DNA from: Actinopolymorpha sp. NPDC004070
Lineage (GTDB): Bacteria; Actinomycetota; Actinomycetes; Propionibacteriales; Actinopolymorphaceae
DNA: 64,000 bases
Assembly: GCF_040610475.1 (NCBI RefSeq)
Contig: NZ_JBEXMJ010000009.1
Span: 248,001-312,000 of the forward strand
Direction: 5' to 3'
Made by a program: the position numbers and the translations under genes. Numbering within the stretch: position 1 is the stretch's first letter; every line of letters begins with the position of its first letter. The notes below the pieces were generated by a model. That model was given only the letters and a program-made list of their open reading frames with translations. It made no database searches and was not told the origin of the DNA. This document shows, in pieces, positions 1 to 9,417 of this stretch.

Positions 1-128
1 CCAGTACGACGGGGCCCCCCAAGCTGTCGGAAAATCGCTGGCGACACGGACGTCAGCGAAACCGTGCGACCGGATCTACCACGCGGGCTACCGGTAGCTT
101 CCGGTGGGGCGGTGGACGTGGAGCGCTA

Positions 129-520
129 CCATGCCCGCGAAGATCCCAGCTAAGGCATTTAGGCCGTTTTCGACCCCGGGTAGACCAAATGCCCGCTGGC
201 TGGGACTAAGAGACAGATAGGTATCGGTCCTGACCATCCATGGGCCGCCACCTGCGGACTTCCAACGCGGTTACCAGTCTGCAATCTTCGCGATTCGACG
301 AAGTCTCCTACACGGTAAATGGGCGCCTAACAGCAGGCTGGACAGCGCTGGGCTGGAGATCCTCTCATCGAGAGAGTGCATTTCCTGCTGGGGAAGAAGT
401 CGGTCGGCCGGCTTGTGACGACCGCGACGTTGGCGGGGGTTGCCCTGTGCATCAGAGGTGAGCAATGCTGAATTGCCGCATAGTAGTGATCAATGACGTT
501 CGCCTGCGGAGGTTGATACG
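129..520 (+). promoter_or_regulatory. Duplicated upstream region of GAF kinase copy 1
   Basis: This non-coding stretch is recognisably similar to the reverse complement of about 35720-36110, upstream of the second kinase copy. Conserved blocks include GCGAAGATCCCAG, AAGGCATTTAGGCC, CAGATAGGTATC, GACTTCCAACGCGG and CATCAGAGGTGAGCAATGCT. Conservation of non-coding DNA on both copies suggests it carries the promoter and regulatory sites. The first 128 bases of the window show no gene that I can support. The short frame at 240-461 is not preserved in the other copy. Confidence 0.6.
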
Positions 521-1732
521 TTGACTAAGTTGCTGCACAGTTCAATAAAAATACCCACATCTGGCGACCAAGCGCTCCATCGTCGTGAGGCGTGGCTGCA
601 GGCGACCGTGGAGATCACGTCGGCGATGCTGGCAGGCACCAGCACGGATGAATTGTGGCCCCTCATCGCGAGCAGGGCCCGCGCGGCCTCAAACTCTGAC
701 ATCGCCCTGGTCATGTTGCCCACCGGCGATCCGAACTGGCTGATGATTGTTGCCGCGGCCGGCGAGGGCGCCGACACTTTACTGGGCCAGCGGCTGCCTC
801 TGGATCGTTCGATCACTGGACTGACCTTTGCCACGGGCGAACCACAGCTCTGGAACGACTGGGCCGAACACCCCAGCATCTACCCTCCGGCGCGCCCATG
901 GGTGGCCTCCTTCGGTCCGGGCATGGGCGTGCCGATGGGGGACCCCGAGGGAGCCCAGTTGGGCACGTTCAACGTCGGCAAGCGTCGGGGCCGGCCCAAC
1001 TTCGACGACCTGGACGTGGCAATGCTCAGTTCGTTCGCCTCGCAGGCCGTGCTGGCCAAGCAGCAGGAAGAACACCGCACCCAGGCCGAAGGTCTGCGCC
1101 TGCTGGAAGAGCGCGACCGGATCGCCCGCGACATGCACGACCACGTCCTCCAGGAACTCTTCGTCACCGGAATCAGGCTGCAGAGCATGGCCGCTGCCGC
1201 AGACGCCGAACCCCGCGCGCGGCTGCGGCAGCGGCTGCTGGAGACGGTGGCCACGCTCGATGACGTCATCGGCCAGATCCGTATGACGATCTTCGGGCTT
1301 CGCCCCTCCCCGGTGCCGTACCAGCAGTCCGGTGATGGCGTGCGGCAACGAGTGTTGAACGTCGTTCACGACGCCACCCCTTCGCTCGGGTACGCGCCGT
1401 CGATCCACTTCACCGGCCCGATCGAACTGGTCGACGACGGCATCACCGGTGATCTCATTGCGGTCGTCCGCGAAGCACTGTCCAACGCCGCGCGGCACGC
1501 CCACGCCACCCAGGTCAGCGTCGACGTCACCGTCAACGGCAGCGGCCTGACCGTCCGTGTCTGCGACAACGGGCGCGGCATCGGCGACACGACCCGCCGC
1601 AGCGGCCTGCGCAACCTCCGTGTCCGCGCCGAACGCCACCACGGCACCTTCACCATCCACAGCCCCGGCGAGGGCGCCGCCCTTACCTGGAACGTCCCTC
1701 TTCCTTCCGAAGGGGCTGGGTACCCGGCTTGA
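521..1732 (+). CDS. GAF-domain sensor histidine kinase, NarL family (copy 1)
   Basis: This is a soluble sensor kinase that would autophosphorylate and pass phosphate to a LuxR-type regulator; no such regulator is adjacent. A GAF-like sensor region spans roughly residues 20-180. The HisKA_3 H-box RDMHDHVLQELF follows with the phospho-acceptor near His206, then a HATPase domain with an N-box at REALSNAARHA and a G-box at DNGRGIG. There are no membrane segments. The start is the TTG at 521, preceded by GGAGG at good spacing. Relative to the second copy the leader has lost 2 nt, which closes the upstream ATG frame, so TTG is forced here. The architecture resembles DosS/DevS-type redox or hypoxia kinases, but that function is inferred. 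Confidence 0.88.
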   Translation: MTKLLHSSIKIPTSGDQALHRREAWLQATVEITSAMLAGTSTDELWPLIASRARAASNSDIALVMLPTGDPNWLMIVAAAGEGADTLLGQRLPLDRSITGLTFATGEPQLWNDWAEHPSIYPPARPWVASFGPGMGVPMGDPEGAQLGTFNVGKRRGRPNFDDLDVAMLSSFASQAVLAKQQEEHRTQAEGLRLLEERDRIARDMHDHVLQELFVTGIRLQSMAAAADAEPRARLRQRLLETVATLDDVIGQIRMTIFGLRPSPVPYQQSGDGVRQRVLNVVHDATPSLGYAPSIHFTGPIELVDDGITGDLIAVVREALSNAARHAHATQVSVDVTVNGSGLTVRVCDNGRGIGDTTRRSGLRNLRVRAERHHGTFTIHSPGEGAALTWNVPLPSEGAGYPA

Positions 1733-2237
1733 CGCCCCAAGCACCCGTCTTGGTTGGCCTCGGACGGGATGTGGCCTGATCTGGCGGCGGCGTAGGTAGA
1801 CCAGGTTGGCCTTTCCTGCATCGGCGCCGACACCTGACCGACCGGCACTTCGTGCGCACCCGGCACCGTATGCGTGTGATCCCCTGCCCTGGCTGATGCG
1901 GACACGGAGTCGGCAACCTGAACGGTCTGCCAGACCCGCGGTCAGGATGGCCGAACACGACCGGTGTCAAGCATCAACTGCTCTGAGCCGGACCGGCCAG
2001 GGCACGTCGTGGGCGGCCGAGGCGGTGTCTTCGCAGGTCAGGTGGTGTGCCAGAGATGGCGTGTCCATTCCATGGATGGACGTTTGGCCCCACCACCGGC
2101 TGCCATGATCCCCTCCTGGCTTCGTGGCTCCGCAGCCAGCGTGGTGGGTAGTGCCGTGTCGGTGTCGGGCGCCGCACGTATGGCTGCGGGCGTGGGCTGC
2201 GGGCCGGGCCAGGAGCGCGGGGAGCAGGAGACCAGCC
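1733..2237. other. Gap with no recognisable gene
   Basis: About 500 bases between the kinase and the cupin lipoprotein. I see no coherent protein, RNA gene, strong hairpin or repeat. Long open frames here are random high-GC frames. Confidence 0.5.
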
Positions 2238-2705
2238 ATGATCGGAATGAGGGTCGTCGCCGCCGGTGTGCTGGCCGTTGTCACGCTGACCGGAGTCGCG
2301 GCCTGCTCCACGTCGGACCAGACCGCCAACGCGAAGATGCCGACTGCCGCCGTGGCATCCAAGCGGCCAACGGAAACCCTCAAGCCTCTGCTCCAGCAGA
2401 ACCTGCCGAATGTGAAGGGCAAGACATTCACCTCGGCGATCGTCGCCTTCCCGCCCAATGCACGTGCGAAGCCGCACCGGCATGGCGAGGCGTTCGTCTA
2501 CGCCTACGTGCTCGAAGGCACCGTGCGCAGCGAACTCGCCGGCAAGCCCGTGAAGACCTACCGCGAAGGCGAGAACTGGGTAGAGCCGCCGGGCGCCCAC
2601 CACGTCCTCACCGAGAACACCAGCCGGACCGAACCGGCCAAGCTCCTGGTTGTCTTCGTCTCCAACACCGGGGACAAGCTCAAGGTCGACGACCCGGGCT
2701 CGTAA
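2238..2705 (+). CDS. Cupin-domain lipoprotein
   Basis: This is a 155-residue exported protein. A short signal peptide ends in the lipobox VAAC, so it is probably lipid-anchored outside the membrane. The rest is a single cupin fold: the metal-binding block is HRHGEAFVYAYVLEG, and a second block PPGAHHVLTENTS carries the later histidines. Cupins of this kind bind metal and may act as small-molecule dioxygenases, isomerases or binding proteins; the substrate is unknown. The ATG at 2238 was chosen because it gives a complete signal peptide. Longer upstream frames lack one. It ends 14 nt before the flavoprotein gene and is probably cotranscribed with it. Confidence 0.82.
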   Translation: MIGMRVVAAGVLAVVTLTGVAACSTSDQTANAKMPTAAVASKRPTETLKPLLQQNLPNVKGKTFTSAIVAFPPNARAKPHRHGEAFVYAYVLEGTVRSELAGKPVKTYREGENWVEPPGAHHVLTENTSRTEPAKLLVVFVSNTGDKLKVDDPGS

Positions 2706-2719
2706 GAGGGGGAGGCACG

Positions 2720-4060
2720 GTGAGTGAGCAGTTCGACGCGATCGTGGTCGGAATGGGGCCGGGCGGGGAGACCGTCGCGCAGACGTTGATGCACGCAGGC
2801 AGGCGTGTCGCGGTCGTGGAGAAGGAGCTCATCGGCGGCGAGTGCCCGTACTGGGCCTGCATGCCGTCCAAAACGCTGCTGCGGCCGGTGGAGGCCCGAG
2901 CGGAGACCTCCCGGGTGGCGGGTGCCTCCACACCTGCTCTCGACTGGACGATGATCCGGGACTATCGAGACGTCATCGTCGGCCATCTCGACGACAGCCC
3001 TCGAGTCGCGGCTTACCGCAACGACGGCGCCAGGGTCGTCAAGGGAGAGGGAAAGCTTGCCGGTCCGGGAGAGCTCAGCGTGAACGGCGACCGGCTGCAG
3101 GCGAGGGACATCATCCTCAGCACCGGGTCTCGGCAGGCCTGGCCACGGATCGACGGACTGGAAGAGGTCCCGGTCTGGACCAACCGGGAAGCCACGAACC
3201 TGACCGACATTCCCGCCCGGGTACTTCTCATCGGCGGTAGCGCGGTCGGGATCGAGCTCGCGACCTTCCTATCTCGGATGGGTAGCTCGGTCACCATGCT
3301 CGAGCGTGGGCCACGGCTGCTCATGCGGGAGGTTCCCGAACTGAGCGAGCGTGCACTGTCCGTGCTCGGTGGGGTGGATGTCCGCCTCGACTGCAGAGCC
3401 CAGGCGGTCCGCCGCGAGGGGACAGACACGGTGGCCGAGCTCGACGACGGCACGAGCGTGCGCGTCGATGTGGTCGTACTCGCCAGCGGACGAATCCCGA
3501 ACTCCGATCTCGACCTGAAGACCGTGGACGTGAGCACCGGCCCGCATGGTGAGGTACCGACCGACGACCACTGCCGGGTCACCGACGGACTGTGGGCGGT
3601 CGGAGACCTGACCGGTGTCGCGATGTTCACACATACCGCGATGTACCAGGGTCGTGTCGTCGCCGACAACCTCCTTGGCAGACCGCGTACAGCGAACTAC
3701 CTCGGCATTCCTCGAGTCGTCTTCTCCGAACCCGAGATCGCTGCTGTCGGTCTCACCGCGGACGCCGCTCGCAGGCAGGGCATCGACGTCGCGACCTCGC
3801 AGGTTGAACTGCCCGAGGTGATCCATCGACCCGAGACGTACGAGACGAAGCCACGTGGCACTCTCGGCCTCGTCGCCGACCGCCGGCGGAGGACTCTCGT
3901 CGGAGCGTGGGCGATCGCTCCCCAGGTCGGGGAGTGGATCCACACTGGCGCCCTGGCTATTCGTGCGCAACTTCCTGTTGACATCCTCGTTGACGACATA
4001 GCCCAGTTCCCGACCTTCAACGAGGCCTACTACGCAGCTGCGAGTGCCCTGCGCCTGTGA
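2720..4060 (+). CDS. FAD-dependent pyridine nucleotide-disulfide oxidoreductase
   Basis: This 446-residue flavoprotein belongs to the dihydrolipoamide dehydrogenase/mercuric reductase family. An N-terminal FAD site (VVGMGPGGETVA) is followed by the redox-active pair Cys42/Cys47 in GGECPYWACMPSK, a CX4C spacing like the family but with an atypical PYWA insert. An NAD(P)-binding segment (LIGGSAVGIELATFL) and an FAD motif (WAVGDLTG) follow. The dimerisation domain ends in NEAYYAAASALRL. The family catalytic His-Glu pair near the C-terminus is not obvious, since the tail reads IAQFPTFNEAYY, so it is not a standard lipoamide dehydrogenase. GTG at 2720 follows GGGGGAGG. A truncated copy of its 3' end lies at 40823-40942. 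Confidence 0.88.
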   Translation: MSEQFDAIVVGMGPGGETVAQTLMHAGRRVAVVEKELIGGECPYWACMPSKTLLRPVEARAETSRVAGASTPALDWTMIRDYRDVIVGHLDDSPRVAAYRNDGARVVKGEGKLAGPGELSVNGDRLQARDIILSTGSRQAWPRIDGLEEVPVWTNREATNLTDIPARVLLIGGSAVGIELATFLSRMGSSVTMLERGPRLLMREVPELSERALSVLGGVDVRLDCRAQAVRREGTDTVAELDDGTSVRVDVVVLASGRIPNSDLDLKTVDVSTGPHGEVPTDDHCRVTDGLWAVGDLTGVAMFTHTAMYQGRVVADNLLGRPRTANYLGIPRVVFSEPEIAAVGLTADAARRQGIDVATSQVELPEVIHRPETYETKPRGTLGLVADRRRRTLVGAWAIAPQVGEWIHTGALAIRAQLPVDILVDDIAQFPTFNEAYYAAASALRL

Positions 4061-4222
4061 CTGCCTGGAGCCACCGGAAGTACGTGCTGCCGGTGGAGAC
4101 TCCACCTTTGGTTTCCGACACGACCGATCCCGTCGCCGTCTATGGTCAGCTGGCGACTGCTCGGCGGGCCGGTAGGGTTGTGAAGTACAGCTGAACGAGG
4201 TCCCTCGCGGGGGAGGGTTGCG

Positions 4223-4609
4223 GTGTCCAGTTTGGAATCGAAGAGTTTCAGCACACCGGATGAGACCCGGAGGTTCGCCGACAAGGGGGCCGCTGAGATG
4301 GTGGTGCTCGCCGGTGACACCGTCTTCAAGGACCGGTTCGAGCCGGGATGGCGTTGGTCTGAGCACGTCCGTCCGCTCGCTGGAACCGACACCTGTCAGT
4401 CTCCGCACCTGTTGTATGTCGTTTCGGGACGAATGCACTTCTTGATGGACGGTGGCACCGAAGGCGAGGTGGGCCCCAACGAGGTCGCACGGATCGAGCC
4501 AGGTCACGACGCCTGGGTGGTTGGGGACGACGCGTGCGTTCTCGTCGACTTCGGGGCCAGCGCTACGTATGCGCTGCCCGCTCAGAGAACGGCAGGCGCG
4601 AAAGCATAG
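4223..4609 (+). CDS. Cupin-domain protein
   Basis: This 128-residue cytoplasmic protein has one cupin fold. It begins MSSLESKSFSTPDETR. The barrel includes HLLYVVSGRMHFLMDGG and a second block RIEPGHDAWVVGDDACVLVDFG. The metal ligands are only partly present: HVRPLAGTD and HLLYVV supply histidines, and PGHDAW a further one. The substrate cannot be told. GTG at 4223 follows GGGAGGG at good spacing. It follows the flavoprotein by 162 nt and may form its own unit. Confidence 0.8.
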   Translation: MSSLESKSFSTPDETRRFADKGAAEMVVLAGDTVFKDRFEPGWRWSEHVRPLAGTDTCQSPHLLYVVSGRMHFLMDGGTEGEVGPNEVARIEPGHDAWVVGDDACVLVDFGASATYALPAQRTAGAKA

Positions 4610-4760
4610 ACGTCGGTCTTACAGGCCCGCCTCTTCCAGTCGGGCAAGGAGTCCGTTCTTGCGCGCGTGTTGGGGGCGTAGTCGCCGGTCGACCGTACGG
4701 TAGTCCTCCCACTCCCGTCGATGACGGCGCCGCCGAGGAGGCGGTAGAAGTCCTCGGCGG

Positions 4761-4943
4761 CTAGCGGCGTACGGGATCCTCTTCGGCCGCCGACATGACA
4801 TCACGTCGGCGGCTGCGTGCCCACCAAAGGTAACCGGCGCCGAGAGCGATGGTGCCCGCACTGGTGAGGCAGGCCAGGTCGTCAACGACCAAGCTGGCCG
4901 GTGACAGCTCGCCCAGGCGGGCCACCAGCGCAAGTCCCAGCAT
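4761..4943 (-). pseudogene. Fragment with membrane segment
   Basis: A 60-residue frame with one hydrophobic stretch around LTSAGTIALGAGYLWW followed by a basic RSRRR anchor. It looks like the C-terminal end of a membrane protein whose front is missing. The frame abuts the truncated ABC ATPase fragment upstream. I do not recognise the family. The adjacent stretch down to 4619 is open in the same direction but is not convincing as a gene. Confidence 0.3.
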
Positions 4944-4963
4944 GACGTCGCGGCCTTCGAAGC

Positions 4964-5155
4964 GACCTGTCCGCGGGTGGGTGGCTCTTCGCCGATCGCC
5001 AGGCGGCCGAGGGTGGTCTTTCCACCCCCCGACTCACCGACCACCGCCAGCACGTCGTTGTGCTCCAGTGACAAGCTCACCTTGTCAAGGACGGGTCGGT
5101 CGCCGGCAGTGGTGGGGTACCAGTGGCTCACCGCGTCGACGTCGAGCAGGCTCAT
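4964..5155 (-). pseudogene. 5' fragment of DppF-type oligopeptide ABC ATPase
   Basis: About 64 codons remain of an ATPase normally about 330 long. They run from MSLLDVDAVSHWYP through the Walker A motif GESGGGKTTLGRL, and homology stops shortly after at PPTRGQV. Everything beyond, including the signature and Walker B motifs, is gone. The ATG overlaps the stop of the upstream dppD remnant by 4 nt, the normal dppD-dppF arrangement, so an operon was deleted around this junction. Confidence 0.7.
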
Positions 5156-5541
5156 CGGGTAGTCCCCTCGAGGAGGTTCTCGTTGACCACATGGCAGGCG
5201 ACGGCGTGACCCGAGCGGTCCGCCACGAGCGGAGGCTTGGCCTCTCGGCAGATCGGCATCGCGAGGGGGCACCGCGGCGCGAACCTACATCCGCGGGGGA
5301 GCTCGGCGGGGTTGGGAACCTGCCCGGCGATCGGGCGTACGTCCGGGCCTCGCGCGAGCACGCTTGGAATCGCCGAGATCAGCGCACTGACGTAGGGGTG
5401 CCGCCGAGGGTCGGTGAAGATTTCGTCGACGGTCCCGGCCTCGACCAGCCGACCGGCATACATCACCGCCACGCGGTCGGCGAGTTCAGCCACCACGGCC
5501 AGCGTCAAGGCGCCATTGCTTTCTGGCTGGGCGGTCACCAT
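5152..5541 (-). pseudogene. 3' fragment of DppD-type oligopeptide ABC ATPase
   Basis: Only the part after Walker B survives. It includes LAVVAELADRVAVMYAGR, the EIFTDPRRHPYVSALI block, and the Cys-rich C-terminal oligopeptide-transporter motif (GCRFAPRCPLAMPIC). Recognisable homology starts near 5500; the N-terminal residues MVTAQPESNG look like random sequence created by the deletion. The missing front half contained Walker A, so no function is expected. It ends against the MacB-type permease gene at 5551. Confidence 0.75.
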
Positions 5542-5550
5542 GCCTCCGTG

Positions 5551-6759
5551 TCAGAGTGTCCACAGTGCAGCAGTGGGTGACATCCGCGCGGCGCGCAGGG
5601 CGGGCAACAGTCCAGCGATGGCGCCGATGAGGATGGTCGCCGCCAGGCCGCCGGCCCAGGCGATGGTGGGAACGACGACCGCCCAGTCCTTCGTGGTGGC
5701 GTAGATGACGGTCGCGGCGGTCCCGATCCCCACACCAGCCGTACCACCGAGGAAGGACAGGAGCATCGCCTCGGCGAGGAACTGGACACGAATGTGGCCC
5801 CGGGTGGCGCCGAGGGCTCGGCGTAGTCCGATCTCAGGCCGCCGTTCGAGGACGGAGATGACCATGGTGTTGGCCACGCCGACCGCGCCGACCAGCAGAG
5901 CGACGGCGCCCAGCCCGAGGAACAGGGAGTTGAAGGCGCTCTGCGCGGCGGCGCGGGCGACGAGGGCGTCGGAGGGTTGGCTGACGCTGACCTCGCTGGG
6001 GTCCTTCGGGTTGGCGGTGGCGCCGAGGACAGCGTGGACGGCTTCGACCTGGCTGGTGTCGCTGCGGACGTAGACGGTGGAGGGGTGGCCGTCGAATTCG
6101 AAGTACCGCTCGGCGGCCGGGAAGCCGATGAGGACGGCGGTGTCGATCTCGGGTGCGAGGACGGCGGGGCGCAGGATCCCGGTGATGTAGACCCACCGGT
6201 CGGCGATCCAGATGCGCTGACCGGGGTGGATTCGGGCGATGCCGAGCCGTTCGGCGGCGGTGGCGCCGAGTACCGCGACGGGTTCGCGGGCTATGGCGGG
6301 GTTGAGGTAGCGGCCCTGGGCGAGGCTGGTGCCGATGATGTGCGGCAGGTCCAGGGTCGCCGCCCGGACCGACAGGGAGTTGGTGTTGATGTCGGGGATC
6401 AGAGGGCTGCGGTAGGCATGGACGTCGGTGAGGGTGCCGGTGGACTGCACCTGCAGGACCGGTCCGATCCGGCTGATCATGGCGGGTGCCTGTTTGGGGA
6501 GGACCGCGGTCTCGCCGAACATCGTCTGCCCGTTGGTGACGGTGAGCAGGTTGGTGCCCAACTGGTCGATCTGGGCTAGCAGCCCTGCCTGGGATGAGGA
6601 GGACAGGCCGAGTACGGCGACGATCGCGGCCACCCCGATCGCGATGCCGAGCGCCGACAGGCCGGCTCGCAGTTTCCGCGTACGCATGCCGACGCTGGCG
6701 ACCCGGGCCAGGTCGGATGCACGTAGCCGCCCGGTGGTGGAGGCGAGGGTGCTGGTCAT
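5551..6759 (-). CDS. MacB/FtsX-type ABC transporter permease
   Basis: This 402-residue membrane protein has one N-terminal helix ([17 protein letters not shown]), a long extracytoplasmic domain of about residues 60-270 (MacB periplasmic-core type), and a C-terminal FtsX region with three helices. The cytoplasmic coupling segment is [20 protein letters not shown]. With the next three genes it would form a mechanotransmission-type transporter moving peptides, antibiotics or lipoproteins. It overlaps the ATPase gene by 4 nt and is last in the operon. Confidence 0.9.
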   Translation of the reverse strand: MTSTLASTTGRLRASDLARVASVGMRTRKLRAGLSALGIAIGVAAIVAVLGLSSSSQAGLLAQIDQLGTNLLTVTNGQTMFGETAVLPKQAPAMISRIGPVLQVQSTGTLTDVHAYRSPLIPDINTNSLSVRAATLDLPHIIGTSLAQGRYLNPAIAREPVAVLGATAAERLGIARIHPGQRIWIADRWVYITGILRPAVLAPEIDTAVLIGFPAAERYFEFDGHPSTVYVRSDTSQVEAVHAVLGATANPKDPSEVSVSQPSDALVARAAAQSAFNSLFLGLGAVALLVGAVGVANTMVISVLERRPEIGLRRALGATRGHIRVQFLAEAMLLSFLGGTAGVGIGTAATVIYATTKDWAVVVPTIAWAGGLAATILIGAIAGLLPALRAARMSPTAALWTL

Positions 6760-7544
6760 GCCGGCCGCCCTCCCGCCGTCGCGTGGCTCGGTGGGGCGGT
6801 GTCGGTGACGATCCGACCGTCGAGCATCTCGACGCGGCGTGGCATCCGCGCGGCGATGTCCCGGTCGTGGGTGATGACGAGGATGGTGGTGCCTTTCTCG
6901 TGCAGCGCGTCGAGGAGGGCGAGGATCGACTGACCGGTCGCGTGGTCGAGGTTGCCAGTGGGTTCGTCGGCCAGGACGATCGCGGGGCGGCCGATCAGGG
7001 CGCGGGCGATCGCGACGCGTTGCCGTTGGCCGCCTGAGAGTTGGGTGGGTCGAGCGTACAGGCGGGTGTCGAGGTCGACCGCGGCGAGCGCCTGCGCGGC
7101 GAGCTCGCGGCGTTGCCGGTGCGGCGTTCCCGCGTAGAGCAGTCCGTCGGCGACGTTGTCCAGGACGGTGGCGTGTTCGGCGAGGAAGAACTGCTGGAAC
7201 ACGAAGCCGATCCGGGTGGCACGGAGCTTGGACAGCTGCCGGTCGCTCATCGCCGAGGCGTCCAGGCCGGTGACGCGGACGGCGCCGCTGCTGGGACGGT
7301 CGAGGGTGCCCATCAGGTGGAGCAGGGTGGTCTTGCCCGAGCCGGAGGGGCCGACGATCCCGACGAGTTCACCTTGGCGGACGGTGAGGTTCACACTGCG
7401 CAGGGCGGTCACCGGTGGTTCGCTGGGGTAGATCTTCGTCACCGCCTGGAGTTCCAGGACGGGACGGTTGCCGTTCCCGCCCTGGCCGGGCGCGCCGGTG
7501 GCTCCGTCGTCGGTGAGCTCGACGGTGGTTGTGAACGTGCTCAT
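6756..7544 (-). CDS. MacB/LolD-type ABC transporter ATPase
   Basis: This 262-residue nucleotide-binding protein has Walker A (GPSGSGKTT), a Q-loop (FVFQQFFL), the signature [15 protein letters not shown], Walker B with the D-loop ([16 protein letters not shown]), and the switch His (VITHDRD). It is the energising subunit for the adjacent FtsX permease. It overlaps both neighbours by 4 nt, which implies translational coupling. The N-terminal 25 residues are a Gly/Thr-rich extension not needed for the fold. Confidence 0.93.
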   Translation of the reverse strand: MSTFTTTVELTDDGATGAPGQGGNGNRPVLELQAVTKIYPSEPPVTALRSVNLTVRQGELVGIVGPSGSGKTTLLHLMGTLDRPSSGAVRVTGLDASAMSDRQLSKLRATRIGFVFQQFFLAEHATVLDNVADGLLYAGTPHRQRRELAAQALAAVDLDTRLYARPTQLSGGQRQRVAIARALIGRPAIVLADEPTGNLDHATGQSILALLDALHEKGTTILVITHDRDIAARMPRRVEMLDGRIVTDTAPPSHATAGGRPA

Positions 7545-8761
7545 GTCGCCGGCACCACCACGCGTTGTCCGGAGGCCAGGTCGGTGTCGGTGACCTCAAC
7601 CACGCCGGCGTCGTCGTCGAACAGACCGGGCGTCACCCGGACCAGCCGGTGCGTTCCGTTCGGGGCGACGACCTCGACGGCGTAGCCGCCGCCGGCCAGG
7701 GCGAGGAGGGCCTCGACGGGGACGACGGTCGCGTCGGTGACCTGCCCGGTGGTGACAGCCACCTTCACCGGTGCCTGGTCCAGGGTGCCGGCGTCGCGGG
7801 GACGTGTAGGTGTGATCCTCACCTCGATGGTCGGGTCCTGGTCATCCTGCGGTTTGGTGGCGACCTTGCCCACCTCGGCGACCCGGCCCGGGGTGGTGCG
7901 GTCATCCGGCAGCGTGATGGACACCTGGTCGCCGACCTTGAGCTGGGACTGCTGCGCGGCGTTGAGGTTGACGGTCACCTGCCTGGCGGTGGAGGTGGCC
8001 TGTAGGACGCTGGCGCCGGGGCCGGCCGGTGTGCCCTGGGCTGCGGGGACGGTGATGACCCGCAGCGCGGTGGGCGCGAACACGACCTGGCCCAGGGTGA
8101 GCTTGCCGGTCTCCTCCATACCCAGGTCGTCCTGGAGTTCCTTCACGGCTCGCGTCGTACGCCAGCCGAACTCGTCGGTGTCCGGGTCGAGGTCGTCGGC
8201 GCCGGCGTATCCGAGGGCGACCAGGTTGGCGTTGAGCTGCTGGACGTCCTGGCCGGTCACGTCGGAGGCGTCCTCACCGGCGGCCAGGTCGCGGTAGACG
8301 GGGGTGTTCCCGTACATCAACACGACGGGTTTCCCGTCGACTCGGTAGAGGACCTGGCCACGTTCGATGGTCTGGCCGACCTCGGGTAGTGCGGTGAGGA
8401 CGCCGCGGGCCTGGTTGATCACGTTGTAGCTGCCTGCGTAGCCGAGGGTGCCGTCCACGCTGGTGCGGGCCGACAGCGTTTGCCGGATCACCGTCGCCAG
8501 CGCCGTGTCGGTGGTGGCGACCTGAGTGGGGCCGGCGGCGGGCTGTCGGGCGCCGAGTGGGTGGGTGAGGTCGATGTCGTACGGGCGGTACCGGTCGAGG
8601 GCGACCACGCCGGCGGCCAGGACGACCACCACGGCCCCGGTGGCCAGCAGCCGCCGCCGCAGTCGACGCCTCGGCGGTGGCTGCAGCGGCATGCTGTGCC
8701 GGGCGCTGGTGGGCTCGTCCGGCATGGTTTCGCGGTCGGTGTCAGGACGTAGGGTACTCAT
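7541..8761 (-). CDS. HlyD-like membrane-fusion protein with peptidoglycan-binding domain
   Basis: This 406-residue protein has an N-terminal signal anchor ([18 protein letters not shown], after a basic RRRLRRR stretch). A peptidoglycan-binding domain follows ([15 protein letters not shown] through [12 protein letters not shown]), embedded in the lipoyl/barrel-sandwich region of a membrane-fusion protein. The C-terminal barrel domains include [18 protein letters not shown]. In Gram-positive MacB-like systems this subunit links the permease to the wall. It overlaps the upstream lipoprotein gene and the downstream ATPase gene by 4 nt each. Confidence 0.87.
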   Translation of the reverse strand: MSTLRPDTDRETMPDEPTSARHSMPLQPPPRRRLRRRLLATGAVVVVLAAGVVALDRYRPYDIDLTHPLGARQPAAGPTQVATTDTALATVIRQTLSARTSVDGTLGYAGSYNVINQARGVLTALPEVGQTIERGQVLYRVDGKPVVLMYGNTPVYRDLAAGEDASDVTGQDVQQLNANLVALGYAGADDLDPDTDEFGWRTTRAVKELQDDLGMEETGKLTLGQVVFAPTALRVITVPAAQGTPAGPGASVLQATSTARQVTVNLNAAQQSQLKVGDQVSITLPDDRTTPGRVAEVGKVATKPQDDQDPTIEVRITPTRPRDAGTLDQAPVKVAVTTGQVTDATVVPVEALLALAGGGYAVEVVAPNGTHRLVRVTPGLFDDDAGVVEVTDTDLASGQRVVVPAT

Positions 8762-9417
8762 GCCCCGGGCTTCCCGTCAGTGATCGGTCCTCCGACAGCG
8801 CCCTTGCCCTCGGGCCGCAGCGACTTGCAGGCCTCTTCGGCGGCCTGGAACTTCGGGTTCTGTGGGTCCATGTCCGAACCGGGTTTCATCTCGATCCGCA
8901 TGCCGCCGTCAGGGTTGGGGTCGGGGAAGGCCTTGAGGCCGTGGTCGCGCATGCACTTGGAGTACTTAAGGCTCGCGACGCGGTTCCGCTCCCGCTCCGC
9001 TGGCCCGGGTTGGGGCATCAGCTTCCGGCACCCCTCCTGAGCGGCCTTGAACGTCGGACTGTTCGGGTCGAGACCGCTGCCCGGCCTGGCCCGGAGGGTG
9101 AGACGGCCCTCGCCGTCGGGGTCAGGGAACTCCTTAACCCCGTGCTCACGCATGCACTGGGAATAGGCGACCTGGCTGCTACGACCACCGCTCCCGCCGG
9201 TGCCGGCGTTCCCGGCGCTGTCGGGCGCGGCCGAAGGGCTGGCGGACGGTGAGGAATCAAGGTCCGCCACGGCCGTGCCGGCCGGCTGGTCCGCCGCGCA
9301 GGACATGCTCAGCAGTCCGACCGCGACCAGGGCCGCGGCCCAGGAGCCGGCCCGACGTAACGAGACCGCTCGTCTGCGGGTCCGGTCGGCGGTGGGCATG
9401 GTAGGAGGGTGATTCAT
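8758..9417 (-). CDS. Lipoprotein with internal duplicated Cys-containing repeat
   Basis: This 219-residue protein has a basic N-region, a hydrophobic core and a lipobox ending LLSMSC. The mature part holds two tandem units: CMREHGVKEFPDPDGEGR and CMRDHGLKAFPDPNPDGG are clearly homologous, each followed by a hydrophilic PGS-(L/M)DP(N/Q) spacer and a second Cys (EGCRKL/EACKSL). Each unit therefore offers a Cys pair about 50 residues apart. Proteins of this kind commonly accompany MacB-type operons in actinomycetes; their role is unknown and sensing or substrate capture is a guess. ATG at 9417 was preferred over 9435 because AAGGACG precedes it at good spacing. Confidence 0.78.
   Translation of the reverse strand: MNHPPTMPTADRTRRRAVSLRRAGSWAAALVAVGLLSMSCAADQPAGTAVADLDSSPSASPSAAPDSAGNAGTGGSGGRSSQVAYSQCMREHGVKEFPDPDGEGRLTLRARPGSGLDPNSPTFKAAQEGCRKLMPQPGPAERERNRVASLKYSKCMRDHGLKAFPDPNPDGGMRIEMKPGSDMDPQNPKFQAAEEACKSLRPEGKGAVGGPITDGKPGA

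Noticed and set aside
240..461. 73-residue plus-strand frame upstream of the first kinase
   Set aside because: The corresponding DNA upstream of the second kinase copy is conserved, but the reading frame is not. It is better read as a regulatory region.
129..520. Full DosR box upstream of kinase copy 1 (GGGACTAAGAGAC)
   Set aside because: Only one arm matches, and the second kinase copy has GGGATTAGAGGC at this position, so the half-site is not conserved.
779..1744. Long minus-strand frame opposite the kinase
   Set aside because: Complement frame of a GC-rich gene, with Gly/Ala/Val-rich composition and no family.
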